NCBI RefSeq assembly: GCF_037055355.1
Contig: NZ_CP146350.1
Span: 620,001-684,000, forward strand
Direction of reading: 5' to 3'
Length of the DNA stretch: 64,000 nucleotides
Source of the DNA: Streptomyces sp. DG1A-41
GTDB taxonomy: Bacteria; Actinomycetota; Actinomycetes; Streptomycetales; Streptomycetaceae
Shown here: positions 30,888 through 39,877 of the stretch, one piece after another
Layout of the letters: each line of letters opens with the position of its first letter
Numbering within the stretch: position 1 is the first letter of the stretch
The notes under the pieces: model-generated
Databases searched by the model: none
Seen by the model: the letters and a program-made list of their open reading frames with translations, nothing else
Told to the model about the DNA's origin: nothing
Position numbers and translations under genes: made by a program

Positions 30888-32232
30888 TCAGCGGGCGTCG
30901 GAGGGGTCGGTGAGGTCCCGGCCGCGGGTCTCCGGTGTGGCGAAGGTTGTCAGGAAGGTGATGAGGGACAGGACGATCACGTCAGCCGGCGAGGGGCCAC
31001 CAGGAGTCGTTGAAGGCCAGCAGCAGCGTCGCGCCCAGCAGCGGGGCGACGCCACCGGCGACGATCGCGCTGAACTCCCGGCCGATGGCCACGCCCGTGT
31101 AGCGGTGCCGCGCGCCGAACAGCTCGGCAAGCAGGGCGCACTGGGAGCCGAGCATGCCGTTCACGCCGACGCCGATGCCGATGGTGATCACGGCGCAGAT
31201 CAGCACGGTGTTGCCGGTGCTCATCAGCGCGAAGGCGGGGATGGCGAACAGGGCCTGGAAGAGCGCGGCCCAGCGGTACAGCGGGACGCGGCCGATCCGG
31301 TCGGACAGCATGCCGAACAGCGGGATGGTGACGATACCGGCGAGCGAGGCGCAGGCGACCGCGAGCGGACCGACCGAGGAGGAGACGCCGACCACGGCGG
31401 TGACGTAGCTGATGCTGAAGGTGGAGTACAGGTAGGAGGTGCCGTTCTCGGCCATCCGCAGGCCGAAGGTGACGAACAGGTTCCGGCGGCTCTTCACCAT
31501 GAGGTCGCGCAGCGGGCGCTTGCTGACCTCTCCGGTTTCCTCCAGTTGTGCGAAGGCGGGGCTCTCCTCCAGCTTCAGCCGGATGTAGACGGCGACCAGG
31601 ATCAGCACCGCGCTCAGCAGGAACGGCATCCGCCACGCCCAGCCGAACAGGACGTCGTCGTCGAGCTGCGCCAGGGGGATGAACAGGGCGGTGGCGAGCA
31701 GCATGCCGACCTGGATGCCGACGAAGGGGAGAGCGGCGTAGTAGCCGCGTCTGCCCGGTGGGGCGTACTCGGCCATCAGGGTGGAGGCGCCCGCCTGTTC
31801 GGCTCCGGCGCCGAAGCCCTGCAACAGCCTGAGCAGCATCAGCAGGATCGGGCTCCAGACACCCGCTGTGTGGTAGGTGGGCAGCAGCCCGATGGCGAAG
31901 GAGGACCCGCCCATCAGGGCGACGGTGACGACCAGCACCGTCTTGCGGCCGTGCCGGTCGCCGAGCGAACCGAAGAAGAGGCCGCCGAGAGGGCGGGCGA
32001 AGAAGCCGACCGCATAGGTGGCGAAGATGGCGACGAGCCCGACCGCGTCGCCGAGTCCCGGGAAGAAGAGGTGCTTGAACACCAGCGCCGAGGCGGTGCC
32101 GTAGATGGCGAAGTCGTAGTACTCGAGGGCGCTGCCCACCGAGCTCGTGAAGAGTGCGCGGCGCAACCCCGGGTTCTTGTGGGTGCTGTCGCCTTCGGCG
32201 GGCCGGGAGGATCTCGTCGTGGGCACCGTCAT
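30888..32232 (-). CDS. MHS-family MFS transporter (metabolite:H+ symporter), 3' frameshift
   Basis: The protein matches the shikimate/alpha-ketoglutarate-type MHS family: SSVGSALEYYDFAIYGTASA in TM1, the GDRHGRK loop motif and RLLQGFGAGAEQAG in TM4. As read it ends after 416 residues at SWWPLAG. One extra base near 30980 (GGCTGACGTG in place of GGCTACGTG) separates it from an in-frame tail, VIVLSLITFLTTFATPE, which is TM12, ending at 30888. So the gene is either a one-base sequence error or a recent mutant lacking TM12. It is divergent from the idonate operon and probably imports the sugar acid. Confidence 0.8.
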
Positions 32233-32297
32233 GGATGCCGCCCTTCCGTCTTACGGACGTGTCACACGCCGTTCATCTGGGGACGACGGGGACCGTA

Positions 32298-32328
32298 ACA
32301 GCATGCGGCACCCAAACCAATATGCTGT
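32298..32328. promoter_or_regulatory. Candidate IclR-type operator, site near the permease promoter
   Basis: ACAGCAT (32298-32304) and ATGCTGT (32322-32328) are exact reverse complements in the divergent gap. They match half-sites of the repeat at 32396-32416 and the CAGCAT motif at 20266 and 21219. Confidence 0.4.
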
Positions 32329-32395
32329 CCGGAAGTCAAGCTCTCTTCTTCCATCACGCCGCTTATCTTGCCCATCGCTAACCCTTCAGTCCAGT

Positions 32396-32416
32396 ATGTT
32401 GTCCTCAGTACAGCAT
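32396..32416. promoter_or_regulatory. Candidate IclR-type operator upstream of the idonate operon
   Basis: ATGTTGT, seven bases, ACAGCAT is an inverted repeat with one mismatch (6 of 7 pairs), ending 18 bp before the first gene of the operon. The position suits repression. Confidence 0.45.
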
Positions 32417-32433
32417 TTGGTTCAGGAGGTCAG

Positions 32434-33318
32434 GTGTCAGGACAGATGGAGGTAGGCGTCGCAGGGCTCGGAGTCATGGGCTCCGCGATCGCCCGCCGGT
32501 TCCTCAGGCGCGAGCGCGCGGTGTGCGTCTACGACATCCGGCCGGAGGCCGCGGCCGGACTCGCGCGGGACGGGGCCGCCACGGCCGAGTCGCCCGCTCT
32601 GCTCGCCGCGTCGGGAGTGGTGGTCCTCTCCCTCAATACCGCCGACATCGTGGAGCAGGTGGTCTTCGGACCGGACGGAGTGCTGAGCACGGCCCCGGAC
32701 GGCGTGCTCGTCATCGACATGTCGAGCATCGACCCAGGACGCACCCACGAGCTCGCCGAACGCGCCGCCAAACTGGGCGCCGGCTGGGTCGACGCCCCGC
32801 TGTCGGGCGGCGCACCGGGCGCCGAACGCGGTGAGCTGACGCTCATGCTCGGCGGCGAGGAGGAGCACGTCGAACGCGCCCTGCCCGTTCTCGGCGCCCT
32901 GGCCTCCCGGCTGACGCACCTCGGCCCCGTCGGCTCCGGTCAGTTGGTGAAGTCCGTGAACCAGGTGCTGGTCGGCGTCGGATTCGCTGCGCTCGCCGAA
33001 GCGGCCGCCCTGGTACGGGCAGCCGGCCTGCCGCCCCGGCAGGTGCTCACCGCGCTCAGCGGAGGCAGGGCCGACTCGGCGCTGCTCCAGGAGTTCTTCG
33101 TCAAGTTCGCCGACGCCGACCTCTCCCCCACCGGACGCGTCAGCAACATGGTCAAAGACCTGGAGGCCGCCCGCGACTACGCGCGCTCGGCCGGTGTGCC
33201 ACTGCCCGTCACCACTGCCGTCGCCGAACTGCACCGCTGGCTCGCCGCGGCCGGACACGGCGACGCCGACAACGCCGCGCTGATGCACTACTACGCTCCC
33301 CTGGAGGTACGGCCGTGA
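32434..33318 (+). CDS. HIBADH-family NAD(P)-dependent dehydrogenase, first gene of the idonate operon
   Basis: The 294-residue protein has VAGLGVMGSAIARRFL, the DAPLSGGAPGAERG loop and the catalytic Lys in GSGQLVKSVNQVLVG. I chose the GTG at 32434 because AGGAGG lies just upstream; ATG at 32446 would be 16 bases from it. It is a different subgroup from the proteins at 23472 and 37853. It overlaps the next gene by four bases. Tartronate semialdehyde reductase or an aldonate-semialdehyde dehydrogenase are possible roles. Confidence 0.85.
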   Translation: MSGQMEVGVAGLGVMGSAIARRFLRRERAVCVYDIRPEAAAGLARDGAATAESPALLAASGVVVLSLNTADIVEQVVFGPDGVLSTAPDGVLVIDMSSIDPGRTHELAERAAKLGAGWVDAPLSGGAPGAERGELTLMLGGEEEHVERALPVLGALASRLTHLGPVGSGQLVKSVNQVLVGVGFAALAEAAALVRAAGLPPRQVLTALSGGRADSALLQEFFVKFADADLSPTGRVSNMVKDLEAARDYARSAGVPLPVTTAVAELHRWLAAAGHGDADNAALMHYYAPLEVRP

Positions 33319-34088
33319 AAGCTCCCGCCCTGTTCGATCTCGCCGGCCGCCGCGCCCTGGTGACCGGCTCCAGCAAGGGCATCGGTGCGGCCCTCGCCGC
33401 CGGCCTCGCCGAGGCCGGGGCCGAACTCGTCCTCAACGGCCGCGACACCGGCGCGCTGCAGCGCGCCCGGAAGGAGCTGGCCGAACGCACCGGCGCCAAG
33501 GTGCACACAGCGGCCTTCGACGTCACCGACGAAAGCGCCGTAACACGCGCGGTCCAGGAGATCGAGGACGGCATCGGCCCCTTGGACATCCTCGTCAACA
33601 ACACCGGAGTGCAGCACCGCGAACCCATGCTGGAGGTCTCGGCCCGGACCTTCGAACGTGTCCTGCACACCAACCTCACCAGCGCCTTCCTGGTGGGCAG
33701 GACGGTCGCCGCCGGAATGGTCGAGCGCGGCCACGGAAAGATCGTCAACATCTGCTCCGTGCAGACCTGGCTGGCCCGGCCCGGCATCGCGGCCTACGCC
33801 GCCTCCAAGGGCGGCCTGGCCATGCTGACGCGCAGCATGTGCGCGGAGTGGGCCGGCTCGGGCCTCACCGTCAACGCCCTCGCCCCCGGCTATGTGGTCA
33901 CGGAGCTGACCCGCCCGCTGGTGGGCGACCCCGCCTTCGACTCGTGGATCAGGGGCCGCACCCCCGCGGGCCGCTGGGCATCGGTCGAGGACCTGGTCGG
34001 CACGCTGGTGTGGCTCGCGGCACCGGCGTCGGACTTCGTCAACGGCCAGGTGATCGCCGTCGACGGCGGTCTGACCGCAGTGGTCTGA
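33315..34088 (+). CDS. idnO: Gluconate 5-dehydrogenase (SDR family)
   Basis: The 257-residue short-chain dehydrogenase begins with the stretch typical of gluconate 5-dehydrogenases (FDLAGRRALVTGSSKGIGAA and LVLNGRDTGAL). It has the NNTGVQHR motif, catalytic Ser in NICSVQT, YAASK (Tyr/Lys) and the C-terminal VDGGLTAV. It interconverts 5-keto-D-gluconate and D-gluconate. With the L-idonate dehydrogenase encoded next and the gluconokinase at 29173 it forms the L-idonate pathway. The GTG start overlaps the preceding stop. Confidence 0.85.
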   Translation: MKAPALFDLAGRRALVTGSSKGIGAALAAGLAEAGAELVLNGRDTGALQRARKELAERTGAKVHTAAFDVTDESAVTRAVQEIEDGIGPLDILVNNTGVQHREPMLEVSARTFERVLHTNLTSAFLVGRTVAAGMVERGHGKIVNICSVQTWLARPGIAAYAASKGGLAMLTRSMCAEWAGSGLTVNALAPGYVVTELTRPLVGDPAFDSWIRGRTPAGRWASVEDLVGTLVWLAAPASDFVNGQVIAVDGGLTAVV

Positions 34089-34158
34089 CACACCGCCCCC
34101 CCACCTGCACAACCAACTTGAGCCAGCCGAGCCGTTCGGCAGAGAGCGGGACGAGGAC

Positions 34159-35217
34159 ATGAACGACAGGGACTCAGCGACGATGCGAGCCGTGGTCGCG
34201 CACGGTGCGGGCGACCTGCGCCTGGAGGAACGACCGGTACCGGCGCCGGGCCCCGGCGAGGTCGCCGTCGAGATCCGGTATGGCGGGATCTGCGGCTCCG
34301 ATCTGCACTACTGGCGCCACGGCGCGGTCGGCGAGTTCCGGCTGCGCGAACCCCTGGTCCTGGGCCACGAGGTCGTGGGCCGGGTACGCGAGGCGGGCCC
34401 CGGCACGCAGGCGCCGCCGCCGGGCACACCGGTGGCCGTGCACCCGCTGGCGTCCTGCGGCAGGTGCCGGCAGTGCCTCGCCCGGCGGCGCAACACCTGC
34501 CTCGACACCGGCTATCTCGGCAGCGCGGCCCGGAACCCCCATGTGCAGGGCGGCTTCGCCGACATCCTCGTCGTACCCGCCGAGCGTGTGCTTCCCCTGC
34601 CCGAGGGTCTGGACCCGCGGCTGGCCGCGGTGGCCGAGCCGGCCGCGGTCGCCTGGCACGCCGTACGGCAGGCGGGCGACGTACGCGGCAAGCGTGTCCT
34701 GGTCACCGGTGCGGGTCCCATCGGCTGCCTGGTGGTCGCCGCGCTGCGGGCGGCGGGCGCGGCCGAGATCACGGTGACCGACGTGCACGAGGCTCCGCTG
34801 GCCGTCGCCGAGCAGGTGGGAGCCACGTCGACCGTGCGGGTCGGCTCCGGCGCCGAAGGCGGGCTGCAGGAACTCGCCGCGGACATCGCCATCGAGTCCT
34901 CGGGCAACCCGGCCGGACTGCGCACGTGCGTGTACGGAGTCGACCGCGGCGGGCTCGTGGTCGGCCTCGGCCTGCTGCCTCCCGGCGACACGCCGGTGGC
35001 CGCGAACGCCCTGATCACGCGGGAGCTGCGACTCGTCGGTTCCTTCCGCTTCGACGACGAACTCGACGAGGTCCTGCGGGCGTTGGCCGACGGCCGCCTC
35101 CCCGTCGAGCCGGTGGTCACGTCCGTACTCCCGGTGGCGGATGCCCTGGAGGGGTTCGGACTCGCGGCCGACCCCGCCCGCTCCTGCAAGGTCCTGCTCG
35201 ACTTCGGCGGGGCCTGA
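34159..35217 (+). CDS. idnD: L-idonate 5-dehydrogenase (zinc-dependent MDR family)
   Basis: The 352-residue medium-chain dehydrogenase has the catalytic zinc ligands Cys45 (YGGICGSDLHYWRHG), His70 and Glu71 (LVLGHEVVG). It also has the four-cysteine structural zinc lobe CGRCRQC...NTC and the NAD motif GAGPIGCLVV. The SDLHYWRHGAVGEFRLREP block is characteristic of L-idonate dehydrogenases. It oxidises L-idonate to 5-ketogluconate, which the adjacent SDR reduces to gluconate. A GAGGA site precedes the ATG at 34159; ATG at residue 9 is an alternative. Confidence 0.88.
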   Translation: MNDRDSATMRAVVAHGAGDLRLEERPVPAPGPGEVAVEIRYGGICGSDLHYWRHGAVGEFRLREPLVLGHEVVGRVREAGPGTQAPPPGTPVAVHPLASCGRCRQCLARRRNTCLDTGYLGSAARNPHVQGGFADILVVPAERVLPLPEGLDPRLAAVAEPAAVAWHAVRQAGDVRGKRVLVTGAGPIGCLVVAALRAAGAAEITVTDVHEAPLAVAEQVGATSTVRVGSGAEGGLQELAADIAIESSGNPAGLRTCVYGVDRGGLVVGLGLLPPGDTPVAANALITRELRLVGSFRFDDELDEVLRALADGRLPVEPVVTSVLPVADALEGFGLAADPARSCKVLLDFGGA

Positions 35218-35277
35218 CGCGACGCCGGGGCTGTTCCCCGCTGCCTGCCCCACCCCCACTACCGAACGGAGTCGATC

Positions 35278-36291
35278 ATGTCCGTCGCCCCCGCCCACCG
35301 TCCCCGCGTGGCCGTCAGCCGCACCGGCCTGCCGGGCGCCGGCGTCGAGCGCCTCGCCGCCCGCTTCGACGTCGTCGACTGGACGGGAACGCACCCGCCG
35401 TCTGCCGACGAACTGGCCCGAGTGGCCAAGGGCTGCGACGGTCTGCTGGTGCTCGGCAGCGACCGGGTCGACGCCGCGTTGCTCGACGCGGCAGGACCGG
35501 ACCTGCGGGTCGTCGCCCTCGCATCGATGGGCTACGACGGCGTCGACGTGGCGGCCGCCGCCCAGCGCGGCATCGTCGTCACGCACACGCCCAACGTGCT
35601 GGCGGACACCACCGCCGACGTGGCGATGACGCTGATCCTGATGGCCAGGCGCCGCATTCCCTCCGCCGTGGACGCGCTGCGTCGCGGCGCATGGGGCGCC
35701 TTCCGCATGGACGCCTTCCTCGGCCTCGACGTGCACAACGCCACCCTCGGGCTGATCGGCTACGGCCAGATCGCCCGCGCCCTCGCCCGCAGAGCCGTCG
35801 GATTCGGAATGCGCGTACAGCACCACCACCCGCGGCGCAAGGAGGACGACGAGCTGTCCCGCTGGGTGCCGTTCGACGAACTGCTGCGCACCAGCGACGT
35901 GGTGTCCGTCCACACGCCGCTGACCAAGGAGACCGAGGGCATGATCGGCGCGGCCGAACTCGCCTTGATGAAACCGACCGCGACCCTGGTCAACACCGGC
36001 CGCGGAGGGGTCGTCGACGAGCAAGCCCTCCTCACAGCGCTGCGCGGCGGGGATCTCCACTCGGCGGGACTGGACGTCATGACCGACGAGCCGCGTACGG
36101 ACCCCTCCGACCCCCTGCTCGGCGAACCGCACCTGGTGGTGCTGCCGCATGTGGGCTCGGCAACCGAGGCGACCCGCGCGGCGATGGTGGAACTCGCCGC
36201 CCGCAACGTCGAAGCAGTCCTGGACGGCCGCCCCGCGCTCACCCCGCTCCCCGGCACCCCGGGCCTGGCCGGCCGGGTGATCTCTGTGTGA
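35278..36291 (+). CDS. 2-hydroxyacid dehydrogenase (2-ketogluconate / glyoxylate reductase-like)
   Basis: The 337-residue protein has LGLIGYGQIARALARRAV (Rossmann), NTGRGGVVDEQAL (catalytic Arg), the GLDVMTDEPR Glu region and VLPHVGSAT (catalytic His). It belongs to the GhrB/2-ketogluconate reductase branch and differs from the 22387 protein. In this operon it could reduce 2-keto- or 2,5-diketogluconate. It is the last gene, followed by a bidirectional hairpin. Confidence 0.87.
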   Translation: MSVAPAHRPRVAVSRTGLPGAGVERLAARFDVVDWTGTHPPSADELARVAKGCDGLLVLGSDRVDAALLDAAGPDLRVVALASMGYDGVDVAAAAQRGIVVTHTPNVLADTTADVAMTLILMARRRIPSAVDALRRGAWGAFRMDAFLGLDVHNATLGLIGYGQIARALARRAVGFGMRVQHHHPRRKEDDELSRWVPFDELLRTSDVVSVHTPLTKETEGMIGAAELALMKPTATLVNTGRGGVVDEQALLTALRGGDLHSAGLDVMTDEPRTDPSDPLLGEPHLVVLPHVGSATEATRAAMVELAARNVEAVLDGRPALTPLPGTPGLAGRVISV

Positions 36292-36342
36292 TCGGGAACG
36301 TCCTGATCGGGGATTCACATCCTGATCCGGGATCCACGTCGA

Positions 36343-36381
36343 AGCTGCCCGTCCAGGCCGGTGAGGCCCGGACGGGCAGCT
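36343..36381. terminator. Bidirectional hairpin terminator between convergent operons
   Basis: AGCTGCCCGTCC pairs perfectly with GGACGGGCAGCT (36370-36381), and an inner GGCC/GGCC pair extends the stem. It lies between the plus-strand stop at 36291 and the minus-strand gntP stop at 36402. Confidence 0.8.
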
Positions 36382-36401
36382 CCGTGTGTCCGCGTGCCAG
36401 G

Positions 36402-37856
36402 TCAGACCAGCGGCCACAGGGCAGCGGTGAGGGCGAAGCCCGCGCATCCCATGACGGTCGTCAGGACGGTCCATGTGCGCAGTCCCGCCGCGACGTCGAG
36501 ACCGGCGAGCTTGGTGAACATCCAGTACCCGGCGTCGTTGATGTGGGACAGCGCGAGGGCTCCCCCGCCCATCGCCAGCGCCACCAGCGACAGCTGACCG
36601 GTGGACAGGTCGGCGCGGTGCAGCAGGGGGGTGAGGATGCCGGCGGTGGTGATGAGGGCGACGGTCGCCGAGCCCTGGGCAGCGCGCATGGCGAGTGAGG
36701 TGAGGAAGGCCAGCAGCAGCACGGGCAGGCCGGTGCGCTCCAGGACGCCGGCGATCACGTCGCCGACGCCGCTGGCGACCAGGACCTTGCCGAAGACACC
36801 GCCCGCGCCCGCTACCAGGATCACCATCGCGACAGGCGGCAGCGCGGAGCCCATGACCTCGGCGATGCGTGCGTGGTTCCAGCCGCGGCGGGCGCCCAGG
36901 AAGTAGCCGCACAGGGCGACATCGATGAGCAGTGCCACCATCGGGGCGCCCAGGACGGTGAGTACGGCTCGAAGGGTGGAGCCCTCGGTGAGCGTGTTCT
37001 GGCCGATGGTGCCGAGGAGGATCAGCAGGATCGGGGTGACGATCAGCGTCAGGACGATGCCGAAGGACGGCGGCCGGACGTCCGTGACCGTGTCGGCGGG
37101 CTTGGTCAGCACCGCTGTGGCCTGCCCGCCGTCGCCCGATGTTCCGCCTGGCGTTCCGCCCGCTGTCCCCGCCGGGCCGGTCGTGCCCACGTCCGTGCTC
37201 GTCTCCCCGTACACCTCGGCGTACACCGCCGGGTCCATCGGGTACTCGCGGCGGGTGAGGCGACGGGATGCGAGATAACCGAGCAGGACGACGACGGCCG
37301 TGACGGGGATGCCCATCAGCAGCACCAGGCCCTGGCTGGCGCCGATCGTCTCGACGACCGCGACCGCGCCGGGGTGCGGCGGCAGGAAGGCGTGCACGGT
37401 GAGCATCGCGGCACCCATGGGCAGCGCGTAGACGAGCAGCGGCTTGCGGGAGGCGCGGGCGACGCCGTACGCGATCGGCATCAGGATGATCAGGCCGACC
37501 TCGAAGAAGACCGGGATGCCCAGGACGAACCCGGCGACGGTCAGGGCGAGCGGGGTGCGCCGGGAGCCGAACCTCTCGATGAGGTGGTGCGCGAACGCGT
37601 GGGCGCCTCCGGAGAGTTCGACGATCCGGCCGATCATGGCGCCCAGCGCGATGATGGTGGCGATGTGTCCCAGGGTGGAGCCCATGCCGTCCTCGATGGT
37701 CTTCACCAGGTCGGCGGCCGGCACGCCCGCGGCCAGCGCGACGCCGATGCTGACCACGACGAGGGCGACGAAGGGCTGGACCTTGGCTCTGAGGATGAGC
37801 AGGAGCAGGGCCGCGACTCCGGCGACCGCGATGACGAGGAGAGCGGTGTGGCTCAT
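36402..37856 (-). CDS. gntP: GntP-family gluconate:H+ symporter
   Basis: The 484-residue membrane protein has about 12-14 hydrophobic segments and GntP motifs: GSTLGHIATIIALGAMIGR, LGIPVFFEVGLIILMPIAY, FLPPHPGAVAVVE, and LLALALGGGALALSHIND-like sequence near the C-terminus. A glycine/threonine-rich linker (near residue 220) sits in the central loop. It imports aldonates such as gluconate. Genetic linkage to the DUF1537 kinase suggests a four-carbon acid as an alternative substrate. The start overlaps the stop of the dehydrogenase gene (ATGA). Confidence 0.88.
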   Translation of the reverse strand: MSHTALLVIAVAGVAALLLLILRAKVQPFVALVVVSIGVALAAGVPAADLVKTIEDGMGSTLGHIATIIALGAMIGRIVELSGGAHAFAHHLIERFGSRRTPLALTVAGFVLGIPVFFEVGLIILMPIAYGVARASRKPLLVYALPMGAAMLTVHAFLPPHPGAVAVVETIGASQGLVLLMGIPVTAVVVLLGYLASRRLTRREYPMDPAVYAEVYGETSTDVGTTGPAGTAGGTPGGTSGDGGQATAVLTKPADTVTDVRPPSFGIVLTLIVTPILLILLGTIGQNTLTEGSTLRAVLTVLGAPMVALLIDVALCGYFLGARRGWNHARIAEVMGSALPPVAMVILVAGAGGVFGKVLVASGVGDVIAGVLERTGLPVLLLAFLTSLAMRAAQGSATVALITTAGILTPLLHRADLSTGQLSLVALAMGGGALALSHINDAGYWMFTKLAGLDVAAGLRTWTVLTTVMGCAGFALTAALWPLV

Positions 37857-38770
37857 CGTGCCTCTCCTTCCCGGGTCCGGGGAGACAGGACGGTGACGAC
37901 GGAGGAGTCGTCGCAGGCGCCGAGTCCGGCGCGCTCGCCGAGCAGGTAGAGCTGTTCGGCCGCGGCGGCCAGGGGCACCGGGACGTGGGCGTCCTTGGCG
38001 ATGCCGGTGACGATGCCCATGTCCTTGACGAAGATGTCGAGGCGCGACTTGACCTCGGGGCCGGGTCCGTCGTCGTACGTCTGAACCATGCGCGGCCCGC
38101 GGTCGGCGAACATGAAGGAGCCGGCGGCGCCGTGCTTGAGGCTGTCCACGACCGTGCCCGGGTCGAGCCCGAGCCCGCGGGCGAGCGCGATCGCCTCGGC
38201 CGCGGCCGCGATGTGCACGCCGGCCAGCAGCTGGTTGACGGCCTTCATCGCCTGGCCGTCACCGCTGCGCGGGCCCACGACCGTGAGTGTCGAGGCGAGC
38301 AGGTCGAGGACCGGCCGTGCCGTCTTCAAGGCCACTTCTTCGGCGCCGACGACGATCAGCAGATCGCCCTCGCCGGCCCGGACCGGGCCGCCGCTGACGG
38401 GCGCGTCCACAGTGAGCACACCGCGCTCGGCGAGCCGCAGGGCGGTGGTGCGTGCCGCCTCCGGTCCGACCGTGCTGGTGAGGATCACGACCGAGCCAGG
38501 GCGCAGCGCTTCAGCGGCGCCGTTCTCGCCGAACAGCGCGTCCTCGACCTGTGCCTGGTCGCGTACGGCGAGCACGACGACATCGGCGTCACGGGCGGCC
38601 TCGGCCGGGGACGCCGCGTCTCGGGCGCCCTCGGCGGCCAGGGCTGCGCGCCGGTCGGCGGCGATGTCGTACACGGAGACGGGCAGTTCGCCCGCCAGGC
38701 GGTGCGCCATGGGGAGGCCCATGGCGCCCAGGCCTATGACGGCCGTATGGGGACGGGGGTACGGAGACAT
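37853..38770 (-). CDS. ltnD: HIBADH-family dehydrogenase, probable L-threonate dehydrogenase
   Basis: The 305-residue protein has AVIGLGAMGLPMAHRL, DAPVSGGPVRAGEGD and GDGQAMKAVNQLLAGVHIAA with the catalytic Lys. The last block is typical of LtnD-type enzymes that oxidise L-threonate at C2. Adjacent DUF1537 kinase and class II aldolase genes match the known four-carbon acid-sugar pathway: dehydrogenase, kinase, then decarboxylating or aldolytic step. A perfect AGGAGG site sits before the ATG at 38770. The 234-bp gap to the aldolase gene contains no gene. Confidence 0.8.
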   Translation of the reverse strand: MSPYPRPHTAVIGLGAMGLPMAHRLAGELPVSVYDIAADRRAALAAEGARDAASPAEAARDADVVVLAVRDQAQVEDALFGENGAAEALRPGSVVILTSTVGPEAARTTALRLAERGVLTVDAPVSGGPVRAGEGDLLIVVGAEEVALKTARPVLDLLASTLTVVGPRSGDGQAMKAVNQLLAGVHIAAAAEAIALARGLGLDPGTVVDSLKHGAAGSFMFADRGPRMVQTYDDGPGPEVKSRLDIFVKDMGIVTGIAKDAHVPVPLAAAAEQLYLLGERAGLGACDDSSVVTVLSPRTREGEAR

Positions 38771-39004
38771 CTTCGTCCTCCTGGGGAAGGAGAGGTGGGG
38801 AGCGGGTTGGCTGCCGGGGGTGGGGAGAGCCCTGGCAGGTGAGGAGGGAATGCGCGCCGACGCGGCTGCTGCGTGGGGATGGCGCAGGGCCGGCGGCTCT
38901 CGGGGCGGCTCGCGTGGGTGGTGCGATGCTGTGGGCGGCCGTGGGGCGGTCTCGTGCCGTACGGCAGTACTGCGTGGGTGGTGGTCGGCGGAGCTGGGCC
39001 GAGG

Positions 39005-39877
39005 TCACGCGTTTGCTTCCTCGACGCGCGGGGTGAGGTGGCCGATGACGTCCAGAGCGGCGTCCCGGACGGCGTCGCGGCCGGCCGCCCACAGGGAGAC
39101 GACGTCGGAGCCGGGCAGCGCGGACGGGAGGGTCACGCGGACGCCCTCCAAGTAGGCGCGGCGCAGTTCGGCGTTGACGTTGACCTTGGCGACGCCACGC
39201 GCGAGGGCTCCGTGCAGCTCCTCGACGGGCAGACCACTGGCGCCGTGCAGGACGAGCGGTACCGGGACGGCCTCGTGGATCGCGGCCAACCGGTCCAGGT
39301 CGAGGCGGGCGGAATCCTTGGTGAAGCCGTGGACGTTGCCGACGGCCACGGCGAGCGCGTCCACGCCCGTCGCGGCAACGAACTCGCCCGCCTGCACCGG
39401 ATCGGTCATCGCCCCTGACGACGCGACAGCGTCGGTGGAGACGTCCTCGTCGCCGGGGAGGGCACCGAGTTCGGCCTCCACCCAGGCGCCGTGGTCGCGG
39501 GCCCGGCGGACCGCCTCCTTCGTCAGCGCGATGTTCTCGGCGAAGGGCAGATGGGAGCCGTCGACCATGACGGAGGTGTAGCCCGCATCGAGGCAGGCGG
39601 TGATCTCGTCCAGGTCCCGGCTGTGGTCGAGGTGCACACCGAGCGGGGCGGCGGAACGTGCGGCGGCGTCCAGCGCCAGTCGCATCAAGGTCTCGCGCCC
39701 GGCGTGCTTGAAGGGGCTGGAGCCCGCCTGGATCAGGACGGGCAGTCCGGCGGCTTCGGCGGCTTCGGCGGCGGCCGTGATGCCCTGGACCGTCTCCAGG
39801 TTGTAGGCGACGAACCCGGGCAGGGCGTGGCCGGCGGCCGCGGCCTCTTTCAGGGCATCGGTACCGTGGAGCAGCAT
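39005..39877 (-). CDS. Class II (GatY/KbaY/Fba-type) aldolase
   Basis: The 290-residue protein has class II aldolase metal and catalytic motifs: LGVHLDHSRDLDE (Asp and zinc His), SVMVDGSHLPFAENI, EAELGALPG and KVNVNAELRRAYL. Ligand His residues recur in LAVAVGNVHG and LVLHGASG. It should cleave a ketose-phosphate or related phosphorylated acid produced by the neighbouring kinase. This differs from the adducin-like OtnC aldolase of better-known erythronate clusters. Start and preceding stop share one base (TGATG at 39877). Confidence 0.85.
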   Translation of the reverse strand: MLLHGTDALKEAAAAGHALPGFVAYNLETVQGITAAAEAAEAAGLPVLIQAGSSPFKHAGRETLMRLALDAAARSAAPLGVHLDHSRDLDEITACLDAGYTSVMVDGSHLPFAENIALTKEAVRRARDHGAWVEAELGALPGDEDVSTDAVASSGAMTDPVQAGEFVAATGVDALAVAVGNVHGFTKDSARLDLDRLAAIHEAVPVPLVLHGASGLPVEELHGALARGVAKVNVNAELRRAYLEGVRVTLPSALPGSDVVSLWAAGRDAVRDAALDVIGHLTPRVEEANA

